From the NCBI RefSeq assembly GCF_003073045.1, contig NC_037595.1, positions 13,260,074 through 13,324,073 on the forward strand: 64,000 bases of DNA, written 5' to 3'. Numbering within the stretch: position 1 is the stretch's first letter; every line of letters starts with the position of its first letter. Positions 1 to 12,455 of the stretch are shown one piece after another. The notes under the pieces are model-generated. The model saw only the letters and a list, made by a program, of their open reading frames with translations. It did not search any database and was not told the DNA's origin. Position numbers and translations under genes: made by a program. Source of the DNA: Pomacea canaliculata. Taxonomy: Eukaryota > Mollusca > Gastropoda > Architaenioglossa > Ampullariidae.

Positions 1-2076
1 AACCCCGACATCCAGAGCACTCCGATACCAACCCCATCTCACCCCACAGCCTGTCATCCGCAACTCGGCCACCATAGCAAACAACCCCCTGCTATACATC
101 CGCACACACTTCCCGCACCGACACACCCCCATCGAACCACTCGCTCCGCACGCATACTGAATAGAGCCAAGATCAACTTAGCACTAGACCCACATACTGA
201 CGCCACTTAAAGTGGAACATACATAACCTCGCTCGCCATTACACAAGCCAATTCAACACTGCTCACTGTCCAATCCACAATCATAAAGACCAGGCGCCCA
301 CCGCAACGGCCCCCTCACCACATCATCACATCAACCCGCGCCTCTCGATCCACTTCAGCGCTTTGACACTAACACCACCACTTGTTTGTTCTGAAGCTTG
401 GCTCCTTTGACTTACAGCGTGGCTGCCGCCTATATCCGGCTCTTTTCTGCTGAATAACACACAAGCACTAGCTTTTATGCCAAACCAAGTTAGTAGCCTC
501 GCTCCTAGCGGGGTAGCGATCTGTGCTAACTTCGGTCTGTTAGCATAGGTCAGTGACAAGTTGTTCCTCTATAAATCAAGTGCTTCTTTTTTTAGCATAC
601 GACGACGTATCCGCGTAGATGATCATCGCACTGCTATCAAGGCTACTCCTGGTCTGATGCTGAAAAGTCTGCTTATGCGATAGGCTTATGCTTACAAGCC
701 CATACACATCCCATCTGGTTCCACCCTGGCTGCATAGCCAAGTCCCAATTCATTGCTATTAACTAAGTGCTTCGCTTGAATTTACTAGACATACCCAGTT
801 GTCACAACCTCCTGTCGACTACGGTTAGTTCTGTCTACGTCCAGTGACTGAACTTTGAAATGATGTTTTTGCTTCCTATTTGTTCCCAGCCGTACTATTT
901 CCACGAAGACGGCAAAGACCCAGTTTTCGTGTTGCCCCTCATCTTTCAACATAGGTTGCTCCCGCTCCTGTGAGTCTAACTGAACAGCCTTCCCTGGACG
1001 TTTAGATCAGTGTCCGGTGAGTCGGCCTGACTCCGCCGAACTACAGGACTAATGGCTGTACTGGCAGCATCAGCTCTTCAAGCCCAACCAGTTCCGATTT
1101 TGGACCACTCTTGCGAAGCTTCCGATTTATCCCAGGTACATCTTGATCGCCACTGAACTTAAAAATCGCTCCGAGTCTCCCAACTGGATTGACGGTAGAG
1201 CGCCAGTCAGATTGATCACCGTCAGGTATGCCACTTCATTGACTTCACTATACACGTATTGATACGCACCAGCGCACAGCCCCTCACTATCTTGACTGCT
1301 ACTGTAGTACATCGTACACACCAGATCGGTAACCCACACTACACACACACGTGAGAGAACTCATGAGACAACTAATCAAGTTGCTGACAGAATATACTAA
1401 TTTAGACTATACGACTGAGCACAGCAAAGCGATCACCAGCTTCACGGGTAAATCAAGCATACTCATGATCGCGCCTGCTCAGCGTCAACTTCTTAGACAG
1501 GTCGCAATGCTTACGAGCTTCGCTGAACTTCCAATGGCTCTGTATACGATTTATTCATATCTTATTTTCGCACAAAATAAATTCAAATAAATAATGTGAA
1601 TCGATGCTTATCTCGTCGGCGGCGTCAGTGTGCAATTATTGTATCATCGGCTACACATATATTCAGCATCACTTCAACGATCTCTTGATACCTTTCTCCT
1701 CATAGGCGATACAACGTTACACAGAGGGCCCAGTCCGCCTTCTCACTCCAAAGCACAGACTTGCAACGGGAGCGCTGTGCCATGCGACCAATACCACGAC
1801 GCAACACCAAGTGTCGTGACTTTTCACTGTCACACCACTTCACCGCTCGTGGGGCATATCATTCATAGCCTTCTCGTAACCTTGTGCTGTCAGGTAAACA
1901 CTACGTATCGATGTCGTACTCTTGGCAAAAAACACGCCCAAAACAAAAACAAACAATACCCGCCGGGAAAGCAGCGCTGAAATTGTCAATGCAAAACAAA
2001 GTTTACATCTAAGTATAATATAGTCTAAAGGAAATTTGCCTCACTGAGTGTATTTTTTTATTTGTCTGAAAAGCAG
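1..2076. other. No firm gene; compositionally odd left edge
   Basis: I recognise no gene here. The first ~330 bases are rich in C and poor in G on the + strand, unlike the AT-rich DNA from about 2000 onward. A weak exon-like interval lies near 1705-1891: a pyrimidine-rich AG acceptor, an open frame with several cysteines, and a GT donor after CAG. Its frame could not be tied to the receptor exons that begin at 2077, so it is not called. Missing extracellular exons of that receptor may lie here or before the window. Confidence 0.4.
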
Positions 2077-3617
2077 GTAACGATGACCATCAAGAAAAAG
2101 GATTAAGTAAGTGAATCGACACTCATTATTTATTTTTACCTGTGCTGTCATTGATTCTTATTTATTCTTGCTGTTTCGTTTTTGTTTTTGAATGTTTTAT
2201 ATATTTATTAGTTTGTTGTAATTAATTGCTTGAATTTTATTGTCTCTAATATTGTTGCTTAGTAGTTTTTAATGTGAGCTCACTGCATTTCATTGGCATT
2301 TTGTTGGAATTCTTCCTAGTTCCAGTTTTGAGTTGATACACTTACCTAATCTTTGGTTAATCTTTCAGTCTTTAATCTGTATTTATACTGAGATTGCTGA
2401 CCTCGTAATCTATAATAATATGTCATTATTTTTAACTGCTTTAGACTTTTAACTTGAGAATAGCTAGAGGGTTTGAAATTAAAATATATCACCTGCAAGT
2501 ACCGCCATAGTACAGTACTCATGACTATGACCATTAGGCTAGTCCTGCAAGTCATTGCATAGCCCTGTAATCACTTTGTAGGCTTGAATACCACGTTCTG
2601 CTCCTACCTGTCAGCTTGTAATCCTGTATACAAGTGTGTATCGCTACCTGTGAGTGTCACGTGGTGGATGTTTCAGGTCTGGTCATCATCGCTGGGGCGG
2701 GAGCTGGCGTAGTCCTCATTGTGTGTGTGTCGACGACATTGCTGGCATGTTCCAGAAGGTGAGTGTGTGTGTGTGCGCGCGCAGCGCGCTCTCGTTCTGA
2801 TTAATGTGTGTGCGTGTGTGTCCATGTTTGCACTCATGCTGACAAATAAATTTCTAAGTATCGGTTCTTTTCTGTCAAAAGGTTAGGTTCTCTTAACCTG
2901 TTAATCTAGTGTCACATATTCTTGTTTGTGCGTTCTACTTCTGGCTTCATAAAAAATTACCACTTCTTCCAGGTTATCATCACGAAATAAGTGAATGCAT
3001 TATTATAAATAAATTATATCGATAGAATGATGTTTCTCATTGTCAGGAATGGAAAACGCCGGTCAACCAGAAATACATCAAGGAACAGTGACTTCACCCT
3101 GGGTGAGCCGCAGGATTTCTTACACGGTCAAAGGTCAGCTGCAAGTCACAAAGTATGTCAGGGCAGGAGTGAGATGCTCGCCGTCTCTCCAAATAACGAT
3201 GGCGGTCACCAACAAGACTGCAGATTGTTTAATTCTTTTGGAAACCGCACTGACGGTCAGTCTACGTGCTTAGTAACCTTCTCAGGACCCGACATCTCCA
3301 GGGTGGATGCTGCACGAGAGGCAAGAAACGACGGATGTCACGTGCAGAAACAAGACAACATTTATGGCAACGTGAACTCGCTGACCCCGAGTTCATCTGG
3401 ATCGAGTTTTTCTCTAGACCCTGACGACCTGCAGGTGGATGATGTTGGGAATGCACTATACGAGAACAATTCATCTTTTCTTGCAGAAGGTGTCCTGTCG
3501 GGCAGTCCCGCAGCAGCAGCATCACGTGACACATATGCGCATCCTAACTTAGAGAATGAGAATCGAGCACAGCGACCCTCGAGACAAATATATCTTTGTT
3601 TACTGTTCAAAATCTGA
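2077..3617 (+). CDS. Single-pass transmembrane receptor, C-terminal exons (partial)
   Basis: Three coding exons join in one frame: 2077-2106, 2677-2758 and 3047-3617 (stop TGA 3615-3617). Each has AG and GT flanks with matching phases. The first encodes a short juxtamembrane linker (NDDHQEKGL). The second encodes a hydrophobic helix (LVIIAGAGAGVVLIVCV) followed by a basic CSRR stop-transfer. The third encodes a ~190-residue Ser/Asn-rich cytoplasmic tail with no enzyme domain. The tail holds DNIYGNV and ALYENNSSF, both of the form YxN, the consensus known for Grb2 SH2 binding. Such tails occur on EGF-repeat or scavenger-type receptors, but the ectodomain is not visible, so no family is assigned. 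ATTAAA at 3709-3714 could be the poly(A) signal. Confidence 0.75.
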
Positions 3618-4911
3618 TTCACTGCATGAAAAATCAGCTGCGGTGCCGTTCGTGGCTTTATACCAAAACAAATAATCAATGGCAGTGAAGAAGGAATCGA
3701 TGTTGTTTATTAAAGAAAAGTAACAGTATTCATACAATTTCGAACATATCTATTTTATAGTTTTAATGATTAATTTATCCAGCCAGGTTTTCAGCCTCTT
3801 CATTTGAAGATTATGAATTTAATTTCGGTATTTAAACTTTAAATTTTATTCGTGGAAAATAATATTTCATTCCATTTTTCCTGAACACTGATTGATTGTC
3901 TAGAATGCTGACAGTTGACTACAGTGAGGTATAATTGAGTGGTTACAGATCCTCCAGCTCAGCTGTACATATTTGTTCATGTTCATGGACTGAGACTGAA
4001 GTGGTCATGTTGTTAGAGTAAATACCCAGTAAGTGATGAGCTCACACTGATTCATGTCCGCTTCCCACAAAACGTGTACATACGAAGGAAGAGAACAAAA
4101 AGTCGCTTGAGGATGTGTTTTAATTTTCAGGAAAACACTAAGCTTATGAGCTCAGAGACAAAGCAAGGTGTTTTTGTATTTGGTCTTTCAATTATATTTT
4201 TATTGAAGTATCCTGCATTACATAGAAAAGTTCAATTAATTGGGTACAGAATTATGTTTTGATTAAATACACGTTTGAAGGCATTACATGTATTTTATCG
4301 CTTGTGGTCAAGAAACTAAAATGAATACTTACTTGCTTTCCATATTATTTTGTACAACTATATTTTATGTATAAATACTTTATATATATGTAAATATATT
4401 TTATATTAAATGTATCAATATATGGATGCAGCTCTATACCAACTAATGTTGTTATTTTTGTTGTGATGTTGATAGTATTTGTGATACAGTATGTTTTAGG
4501 AAATGGTGCTGTTAGGAAATCATAGAATCACACTGATTTTTAATGTAATTGACTTGAAGGTCATTATTTTTACGCATTGTTTTCGTCTCTGTGATGTCTA
4601 TAAGTCTATGTGTTAAAAATGCGTTCATGCACATCAAAGTTCTTTCCCTTGCATGGTTGAGTATTATGGGATTAATTCTTGGTGATTCACAGGAAGTAGC
4701 AATGAAAGCGGAGAAAATTAGACAAGATCTTAACCGAAGACTTTATGATAGTTTCAAGCGAGGGTTTTACCAATGAGCTAGGGACTGTCCCGCTAACAGT
4801 ATTTTGGGAATAACTGGAAATAACAAGCGTTCAGTGGACAAATCATTCTGCCACGTAAGCTTTATAAGATCCGACAAAATATTGAAGACCAAGATTGTAA
4901 TATTGTATTTG
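3618..4911. other. Intergenic, AT-rich
   Basis: This stretch lies between the convergent 3' ends of the receptor gene (+) and the NERD-helicase gene (-). It is AT-rich with short TA runs near 4380-4420. It probably holds the 3' untranslated regions of both genes. No exon, repeat family or RNA gene was recognised. Confidence 0.5.
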
Positions 4912-7900
4912 TCATTCACTGTTAGTAGGTATATCTACTAGAATTAGTTGCACTATACAGCGAGACATTGCCCATAATCTCCCGATCCTGTCCAGATGCT
5001 CGTCGCTGAGCTTGTCGTCGTCACCAGGGATTCTCCCCGGCAACCACACGACGACCTTTCTCTCCATGCCCACCACGTCTCCCCAGTCCGACACGGTGAC
5101 CATGTCCGTCCGGGCCACAGATGTGTCTCTTACATCACAGTCCCACCCTTCCACCCCACGACTCCTATCTCGAACCACTCGGACAGGTATCCCAGCATCC
5201 CTCAAGCCCCGAACAAGGCCGTTAACCTTCCCACTCGAATCTTCGGAAGACGTGCCGAGCAGATCGTAGCTGTGGACAAGGATGAAGACGTCGCAATACC
5301 GTAATGGCGCCGGTCTCTTTTGAACAGGACTCGCGTTAGCTGAATTAAAAAATAAAACAAACAAAAATTAATGACAATGATAAGTACAAAGAGTACGATA
5401 GAGACTGAAAGGTATTGCACAACAAGTTTACATTTCGAAATTTCCCAATCCGGTAATGTTTATGAAGCATTACCTTGTCCTGCTCCAACTTTCAGCTGTT
5501 TCAGCTCTGTTGCTATGTTCCTCCCACACTGCTCACATTCCACAATATTAGCTTCTAGGTGGTCAGGGCCTTGGTGATGTAGTCGAATGACTTGCGGGCC
5601 GTCGAGTGGAGCCGGGATGCCCGCGGAGGTGTAGTCGGGAATGTTCGCGAGCGCACGAACTCCCTTGTCCACCTCCGCGACCACGCTTGGGGCCGACCTG
5701 AGCGGCACTGTTAGTGTTTCTTTGTGAAGTTCCGGTGGAAGATTGGTGCCCTTGGACGAGGCGATCCACAGACGAACGTTTCCGATGTGATTGCAGACTT
5801 CCGACACAAACCTGTGCCACCGCTTGGACAGGTCGCTGTCACAGTAGGAAAGGTTCCACGTGAGAAGGAGAGAGAGAAAGCAGAATCGAGAGAAAGAAAG
5901 AGAAAGTGAAGAAGCTTAAAGGGGACTGATGGAATTTTTTTACTCACTGTTCGCCGTTCTCATATTCGTCCACGAGGATGTTGACTCGTTGTTTCTCAGC
6001 TGCCGCCACCATCGTCTCCACAGCCAACTCTACCTGGCCCTCGTCTTCAAAGAATTGAAAGTTGTGGAGATGGGGCTTCCCCACAGCCTGCTCCTCACTG
6101 GCCTTGATGGTGAGCGACATCTGGTGGTGAATCAGGCTCGAGACGGCCAGGCTGTTGGAAAAGGTGCTGACCACGTGAACGTCCTCGCCCTCCTTGAGCC
6201 ACTGCACGCCCTTCAGCACCAGGACGATCGACTTGCCCGTGCCTGGAGGGCCTGTTACGAAGACCCTGGGCTCGGGGCTCGCTAGCAGCGCCACCTGCTG
6301 TGGAGTGAGGACGAGTCGAGATAGTCGGTCCCCAGCCTCCGACAGAGCTTCTGCTAGCGTCCTTACCTCCAGCCTCGGCGGGCTGATACAGTACACGCTC
6401 ACTTTTGTGGCCGGACCACAGAACCTGCAAGTGACACATCATCATCATCTATACACATATTGTGGCTAACTTTGCATCCCTGCACTTTTATTATGAAACA
6501 ATCACAACTCAAACACACTCTTAAAGATAATGAGTATTTAGGGCGTGGATGAGTCAGTTAAAGGAAGACAGACTGGTCAAGCTTGCCTGGCCAGGATGTC
6601 ATCGTACGTTGAATCACTTATATTCTCTCCAGCAGTCTGCTCCATTCTGGCTCTCCACCACCTCTCCAGTCTAGATGGTTCCCAGGTGCCCGGGCTACTG
6701 TCCTGTAACTCATCTGCGCAAAGACAGAGACTAACTGCACGAGAGTCGTCAGGCACACTGAGACCTAGACTCTTAGAAAGGTCCTGTGAACGGAAACATC
6801 AAGACAATAAGTCAACAACAATTCCAATAAACATAAGAAACTTATATTAATCTTTCATAAAATCTGAGGTCTTCGTTAGGTCAGGACTTTTGTGACAGTA
6901 ACGTATTCAGTGACTCGACTTTTATTTAATAATTGGTAATTAAGTTATTTATTTTATTTACAAATTTAGTAGTAAGTTTATTTATTTTAACTATATATTT
7001 GGGGGAAAGGCGGTGTCCCCGGGTAGTTATAGTGCGATCAACTCCCCAAGCTCACCCTGCTCTGCAGCAACGAGTACCCGAAAGCGTGACATGCTCTTCA
7101 GACAGTGAAGAAGGTTCACAGAAAGCTTCATCTGTGTTTATTTTTTTCTTATTTAGCTATAATTTTCAGCATTTATTTTTGGCACATGAATTACTAGTTT
7201 GGTTGCACGTACCTTCCCCAGCTTGGGGTAACTTTGTAACACCTGGTGCAGCTGACTCCTTTGGATAAAAGGCAGAATGAGCGTTGTGCGGACAGGTATC
7301 TCACACACTGTAGTCAGATCCTTCACCAGGTGCTTAAGGACACTCGCAGACCTCACCATCTGTTGGACTGCCTGCTCAGCCTTCTTACTCACGTGGTCGT
7401 CTGACCTGTACGCTGGGTCATGACCGACGGACTTAACCTCTCCCACCAGTATCCCGTAGTGGCGGTGAATGAGTAGGATGTCGAACTCACCTTTCTTATA
7501 CTGTCTACCCAGGGTGATGGGCCGCGGGTAGCGCAGCTGAGGCATCTGCTTCGCCGTCGCCGCGTAGGACGGTTCGTTGAGGTAGTCCGAGAAGTTGAGC
7601 TGCGAGAGGAGGAACATGGCTTCACTTTGCTGCTTCCCAAATTGCTGCAGGCAGTACAGAACACGCTGCTGACATTCGTCGTCCACGATGTCGGATGCCT
7701 GGACTTTCTTGAGCTGAGACTGCACTTCCGGAAGCTCGGACCACATGCGGCTCGACCCTGGCGTGGTAGTGGCGTCGGCGATGGAGTCGTTTGACGAAGA
7801 AATCGGCGCTGAAGGAACCTCTGCAGAGGGTAACTGGATTTGTTCCTGACCCTGAGGTTGCACAAGGAGAGCTGGCTGATCGCACACAGTCGTTAACGAG

Positions 7901-8037
7901 TATGGAACTTTGCGGAAGTGCACAGGTGGCAGAACATACACCTGAGAATAACGGTCAGGGTACCATTCGTCTAGTCTCTGGCGCCAATACGTCATCGGGT
8001 CAGGTACACCGGATCTTACATCCTCTTGACTCTCCAT
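4912..8037 (-). CDS. NERD nuclease-like domain plus SF1 helicase-like P-loop NTPase
   Basis: Five minus-strand exons join without a frame break: 8037-7213, 6783-6587, 6424-5948, 5835-5474 and 5339-4912, giving 762 residues. Residues ~150-270 carry a NERD signature: GEFD with Asp186, then GEVK with Glu200 and Lys202, the D...ExK arrangement of restriction-type nucleases. Residues ~380-384 (LTPQQ) resemble a helicase Q motif. Walker A GPPGTGKS is at 399-406 and Walker B NILVDEYE at ~489-496. The last exon holds TVSDWGDVVGMERKVVV, like SF1 motif V/VI (GLE...VV), and MSRCIVQLILV, like the terminal arginine-finger motif. The intron between exons 2 and 3 has a GC donor (minus-strand AG/GCAAGC). Acceptor AG at 8044-8043 lies five bases before this ATG, so a 5' exon exists. 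Nucleic-acid processing, perhaps genome defence, is inference. Confidence 0.85.
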
Positions 8038-8619
8038 GTTCCCTGCAAACACACACACAAAGAAAGGGAGAGTGAGTTTAAACATTACTTGGTTAAAATA
8101 GAAAAATAAGACATTAATGCTATGTTTCATGTTGCTCTTTTCTTTTTATCCATTTAATTTGTCTCAAGACTTTGCCAGAAAGTAGATAAAGTCACTCTAC
8201 TTGACAGTGACTTTGCTATCGGATATATTAATGTAGGCATAAACACTTCCTTGTGGCGTGGAATTTTAGTACTTCCTCCTTTAAAACATTCTCACATCGC
8301 GCTGATCGTTGAGCATGACATCGTGTTTGTAAATCACTGAAGTCACTGCACACCTATGTGTCACTAGCTATGTCTTAACACACTACACGTGTGTTTTAGC
8401 AGGTGTTTAACATACTGACTCTTCTGTCCTTTTGCTTCCAAATTTTCTTCCTTTACCTCGATCGAAAAAGAGCTGAAATTAGTCCCGATCAGAGGTCGGA
8501 CTAGAGGTTAGATACTACAACGCGACGACAGTTGGTCACATGACTTCTCTTAGCACATGGGAGGCAGAGGCTAATTACTCCTTTCGATCTGTATTTACTC
8601 GAGTAATCAAGACACTTAC

Positions 8620-8716
8620 CTGATTGAATTTCCGTTCTCTTCCACGTGTTGAATACAATCGCGCGTGCAATAGTGTGATGAATGCACAAAGTGCGTCTCA
8701 GTCTCGTGTCAGGCAT
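8620..8716 (-). other. Probable 5' exon of the NERD-helicase gene
   Basis: A good minus-strand donor (CAG/gtaagtg, exon end at 8620) would splice to the acceptor before 8042. An ATG at 8716 lies in this exon. Splicing here keeps its frame open into the main ATG at 8037 and would add 34 residues (MPDTRLRRTL...). The added peptide has no visible domain. The exon may be untranslated leader or a longer N terminus. The upstream limit is not determined. Confidence 0.45.
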
Positions 8717-11700
8717 GAGTCGATCGGCCTTGACCCTAGCGTTCTACACAACATCTACTGACTTTGTAGACCTGTCTGTGTGTGTGTGGTGGGGGAGATA
8801 GGGGTACGTGAGTGTACGTGTGCTTGTGCACGAATCTGCTTTTACTCGTGGATTTTATTGCACACCCGTACGCAGTCACACTGTGAGGGAGGAAAAGGTC
8901 AACAGAAATAGCTCGGCGGGAAAACCCGCTGCCTCCAGAATTAGAATATGTAAAAAGATCAGGGTTGTTGTCTGGTGGGACTAGTGAGCACACACATAGC
9001 GTAAGCGGGTTTTATGTTTACAGTCCAGTGTGTCCAGTGATTTCAATATATGTGAACAAAATTTCTGGAATGTTCTTACAAGTATGATCGTGAGTGTGAA
9101 TCAAAACCCTTCGATACTAGACATACTGTGATCCTTTCCTCTGTCTTTCTGTATCGCTTACTAACTGGTTTAACAAGCCAGCTTACACAGTCACAGAACA
9201 TGAGCGGCTACCAGCTGGTCAGTCAATACGAAGGGATTAATGTAAAGTAAAGATCGCCTCAATTTGTGAGCGTAGAGCCACTAAACTGTAAGTGGCTCAC
9301 CTTGCCCATATTACTGCATGTATAAGGTGGAGAACTTTGTATAATTTTACCTTCAGTGATACATCAGCTACCATTTATGCTCAAGAGAGGGAGCTCAGCA
9401 CTATAGTCCCAATCTCACTTGAACAAACACTTTGAACATCGCAGAGCTTATTTTATTATGTTTAAGTAAAGGGAAGTAATACAGCTCGGAAAGGACTGTT
9501 TGAAATCATGATGTGTTACGTGTCGCCTCCCTTGCCAACTTTTCCCACTGTTACCTCACGATATCGTGTGTTTTTTTTTGTGTGTTTTTTTTTCCTAGTC
9601 CTGGGTTCAGATCTCGTTGCGGGAGGCATATTCTTTTCCCTGAGTACGACCCTGTCTACAGGGTATCTGTCAGTAGTTTTCTCTAGCTACTTCTCCAGTC
9701 CTTCCTTTCCTTCTTTGTTGCCATATCTCTCACGATGCGTTTTCACCACTTGGTGGAAGTACTTTCAAATAAGTTAGCAACCAAGTTCTTTGAGTGCAGC
9801 TAACCTAGCTTGTTATTGCCTATAACATCTGTTATTAGTTCTAACACTTCCCTAGTGCAGCAGTAAGCTTACTGTACAAAATAAAACAGCCACAAGATTT
9901 TCCAAGTGAATGGTGATAATAGGTAAGGGACATGTTTACGAGCCGCTGTGCCGAGCCATGCAGCCGTCCAGCCAGCCAGCCAGTCTGCAGAAGAGCAAAT
10001 GGAGGTCAAGCTTCAGCCGTGTTGACACAGCCAATCAGTGTTTGCCGGCTCTAACACTATTTACTGTGGTAGCAGGTTTAAACCCTCGCCACAGCGGTGT
10101 GTGTATGTAAACAGCATTAGCAGATATTCTCCATCGGCCCTTAGGTGATTCTCGAAGAAGGCGTAATGGCTAAGACAGACTTAGTAGCCATGAAAGGTAC
10201 AACCGAAGAGTCACTAGTGAGAAAAAGGGATTGAAGGAAAGACAGAAAGAGTTAAAGATAATAATCTTATTCGTTAATAGTGTCACTCTAGTGGAAGATA
10301 TCAACTAGACTAAAATGATGATGATGATGATGATTTGTTAAGCGCATTTCCCCAACTCGCGTGGTAAGATGTCAGTAGTTCATATGGACTACTAGCTACT
10401 TATTTATACTCGAAGAATGATGAACTGATTAATAGCTCGATCGATGGATTGATAATTTCTATAATATAGTCTTCCGTGCTTACGTTGTATATACTAAAGA
10501 GTCGCAAATGAATTAAGAAAAAGCATGAACTAAAGTTTAGAAAAGTCTTTAATCTATGCCTTCTTCGTGCAGTCCATGAAACACTGAAGGAGAGTGTGCC
10601 AGCATCCTGCTGCTCTCCCCACAATAGCTAGGTAGTAAATAAGGGCGCGTGCCCAGTCCAGCAGGGGATTGTGGGTGTTCATATAAAGAGAAGCTAACCA
10701 TTTCTTTTTAGAAGTGGCATCTTACAGGCAAACTTTATCGTCGACAGCTTTGCGAAGTCTGATGAGAAAAGTAGAATTATTTTGTAAAGGCCAATAAACC
10801 TGATCGGTGGTTAAGGTGAGGTTATCTGTAATTGAAAAACGAAAACCTTTACCAAATTATTCTGACTTTATTCCCAAGACTATTATCATCGTATGTATAT
10901 ATATTGGTGTATTTTTTTAAATCACCGTAACCACCCCTACAACTACTGCTGCTAACAACAATAATTTCTGCCATCAGCTAGAGCGATTTAGTAAACTTGG
11001 TGAGACGATGCAAGTAGTGCTGCAGAGACTACAATTTCTCCACTCACTGTTGAAATAAGTCTCCGCAGGTGAAAAATGTTCTTTGCCAGCTTTTTATGTG
11101 TCAGAGATGTGCGACAAATTTCATAGTAACACCAATGACAGGGTTTAGTGACATTCCACCTCGCCCCACGAAGTCGACCAGTTTTTTCGAGGTTGGGGAG
11201 AGTATTCATGCTGTTTACTAGAGACTGGTATTACTTTAGGATAACTTGTTAGCAATTTTGGAATAAATATGTTAGAAAATGTTATTTCAAACAGAACACA
11301 GAATAAGGAGAATATAGAACATATTGCGACCGGTATATTGTACTATTATACCATCTCCCCCCCCAAAAAAAAAAAATAACCAAAAATATATTGTTGGCGA
11401 TTTTCAGTACAAATAAAACGAGGAATAAATACAATCAGAACATACAGCAAAGAGCCGCAATCAGAAGATACACAACACATAAACAGTAACACTTGTGTGA
11501 AATTCTGTTTATTACTAGGTGATTGTTACAGAGTGAAAATTTTCTAGTGGATCCAACAAACCTTTTCTTTTAATTTTGAGATCCAACGGGCTTAATGATC
11601 GTTTAAAAAATTTCATCACAGAATGGAATGACATTTAAAGACAGATAAAAGAAGTTTATGTCTTGGGAAAGGAATGTTTGATATGGGAAGAAGAGACATC

Positions 11701-12455
11701 ACAAATCTCTGTTTGAAACAAATCCGATGGCAAAAATGGGGTTCAATGCAAGGTGTAAAACAAAAATAAACAAAGAAAAAGCTAGGAACAAATATGGCAC
11801 ATGTCCTTGACACACGACTTCAAGTCCTGGATAATCAGACAGCTTTTCCTGCCAAAAGGGAAGATTACCTACACTGCTTCAACCGAAATTTTGCTCGCTA
11901 CACTGCTGATATATTGCTAAAGGTGTCTCCAGCAGAGAATCATGAAACAACTCGAATGTCAAGTCAGCTTAACCCTTGACATGACAAATTACTTCCCCTT
12001 TGATAACACGTCTACAACATCAAAGCTCTTGATGAAACTAGGAAGAGAATGCTTCTTGCAGGTAAATGTCAGACACAGTCATAAGCTTCGTGCCCAGCTA
12101 AAATTTTAATGAAAACAGTTGTATGATGGGCTTAGCCGGACTGCACGAAACTAAAAAAAAAAAAATAAAATAAAATAAAACAAAAATTAACCTTCAAAAT
12201 AAAAAGTATTTTTGTAATAAATTTATACTGTCAGCTTGCATTAAAAAGAACGAGCGATCGCTCTGAGATCATACAATGATCATCTACAGGCAAGAAGCTG
12301 GTGTGTAACGGAGACAGTATTGATGACGTCATCGAAGCCGCCATAAATGCATTTTTCGTTGCATCCTTGTGACTACCTGAAACAGGGCGCCGTAGCTGCC
12401 TATTGGTTGTATCGTGAGCTGCTGAATGTAAACATATCTACCGAAACCATGACAA
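8717..12455. other. Intergenic and repeat fragments, no gene recognised
   Basis: This lies between the 5' end of the NERD-helicase gene and the 3' end of the RERG-like gene. It holds GT-rich simple sequence near 8775, T runs near 9570-9595 followed by a tRNA B-box-like piece (CTGGGTTCAGATC, ~9601), CCAG repeats near 9968, ATG repeats near 10315 with a GCGCATTT-type element tail, and a poly(A)-tailed retroposon at 12018. No exon with consistent splice sites was found. Confidence 0.4.
12018..12184 (+). repeat. Dispersed retroposon copy with A-rich tail (copy 1)
   Basis: About 140 bases ending in GGACTGCACGAAACT and then an A-rich tail. It closely matches 16637-16784, which also ends in poly(A). 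The shared body and tails indicate a SINE or the 3' end of a non-LTR retrotransposon. This copy lies just downstream of the RERG-like stop codon and could be in its 3' UTR, antisense to the gene. Confidence 0.7.

Noticed and set aside
4996-6469. Long + strand open frames opposite the NERD-helicase
   Set aside because: Shadows of the minus-strand exons; the minus strand carries the nuclease and P-loop motifs and the splice signals.
9595-9625. Isolated tRNA B-box-like sequence
   Set aside because: No A box at the right distance and no cloverleaf; at most a SINE remnant.
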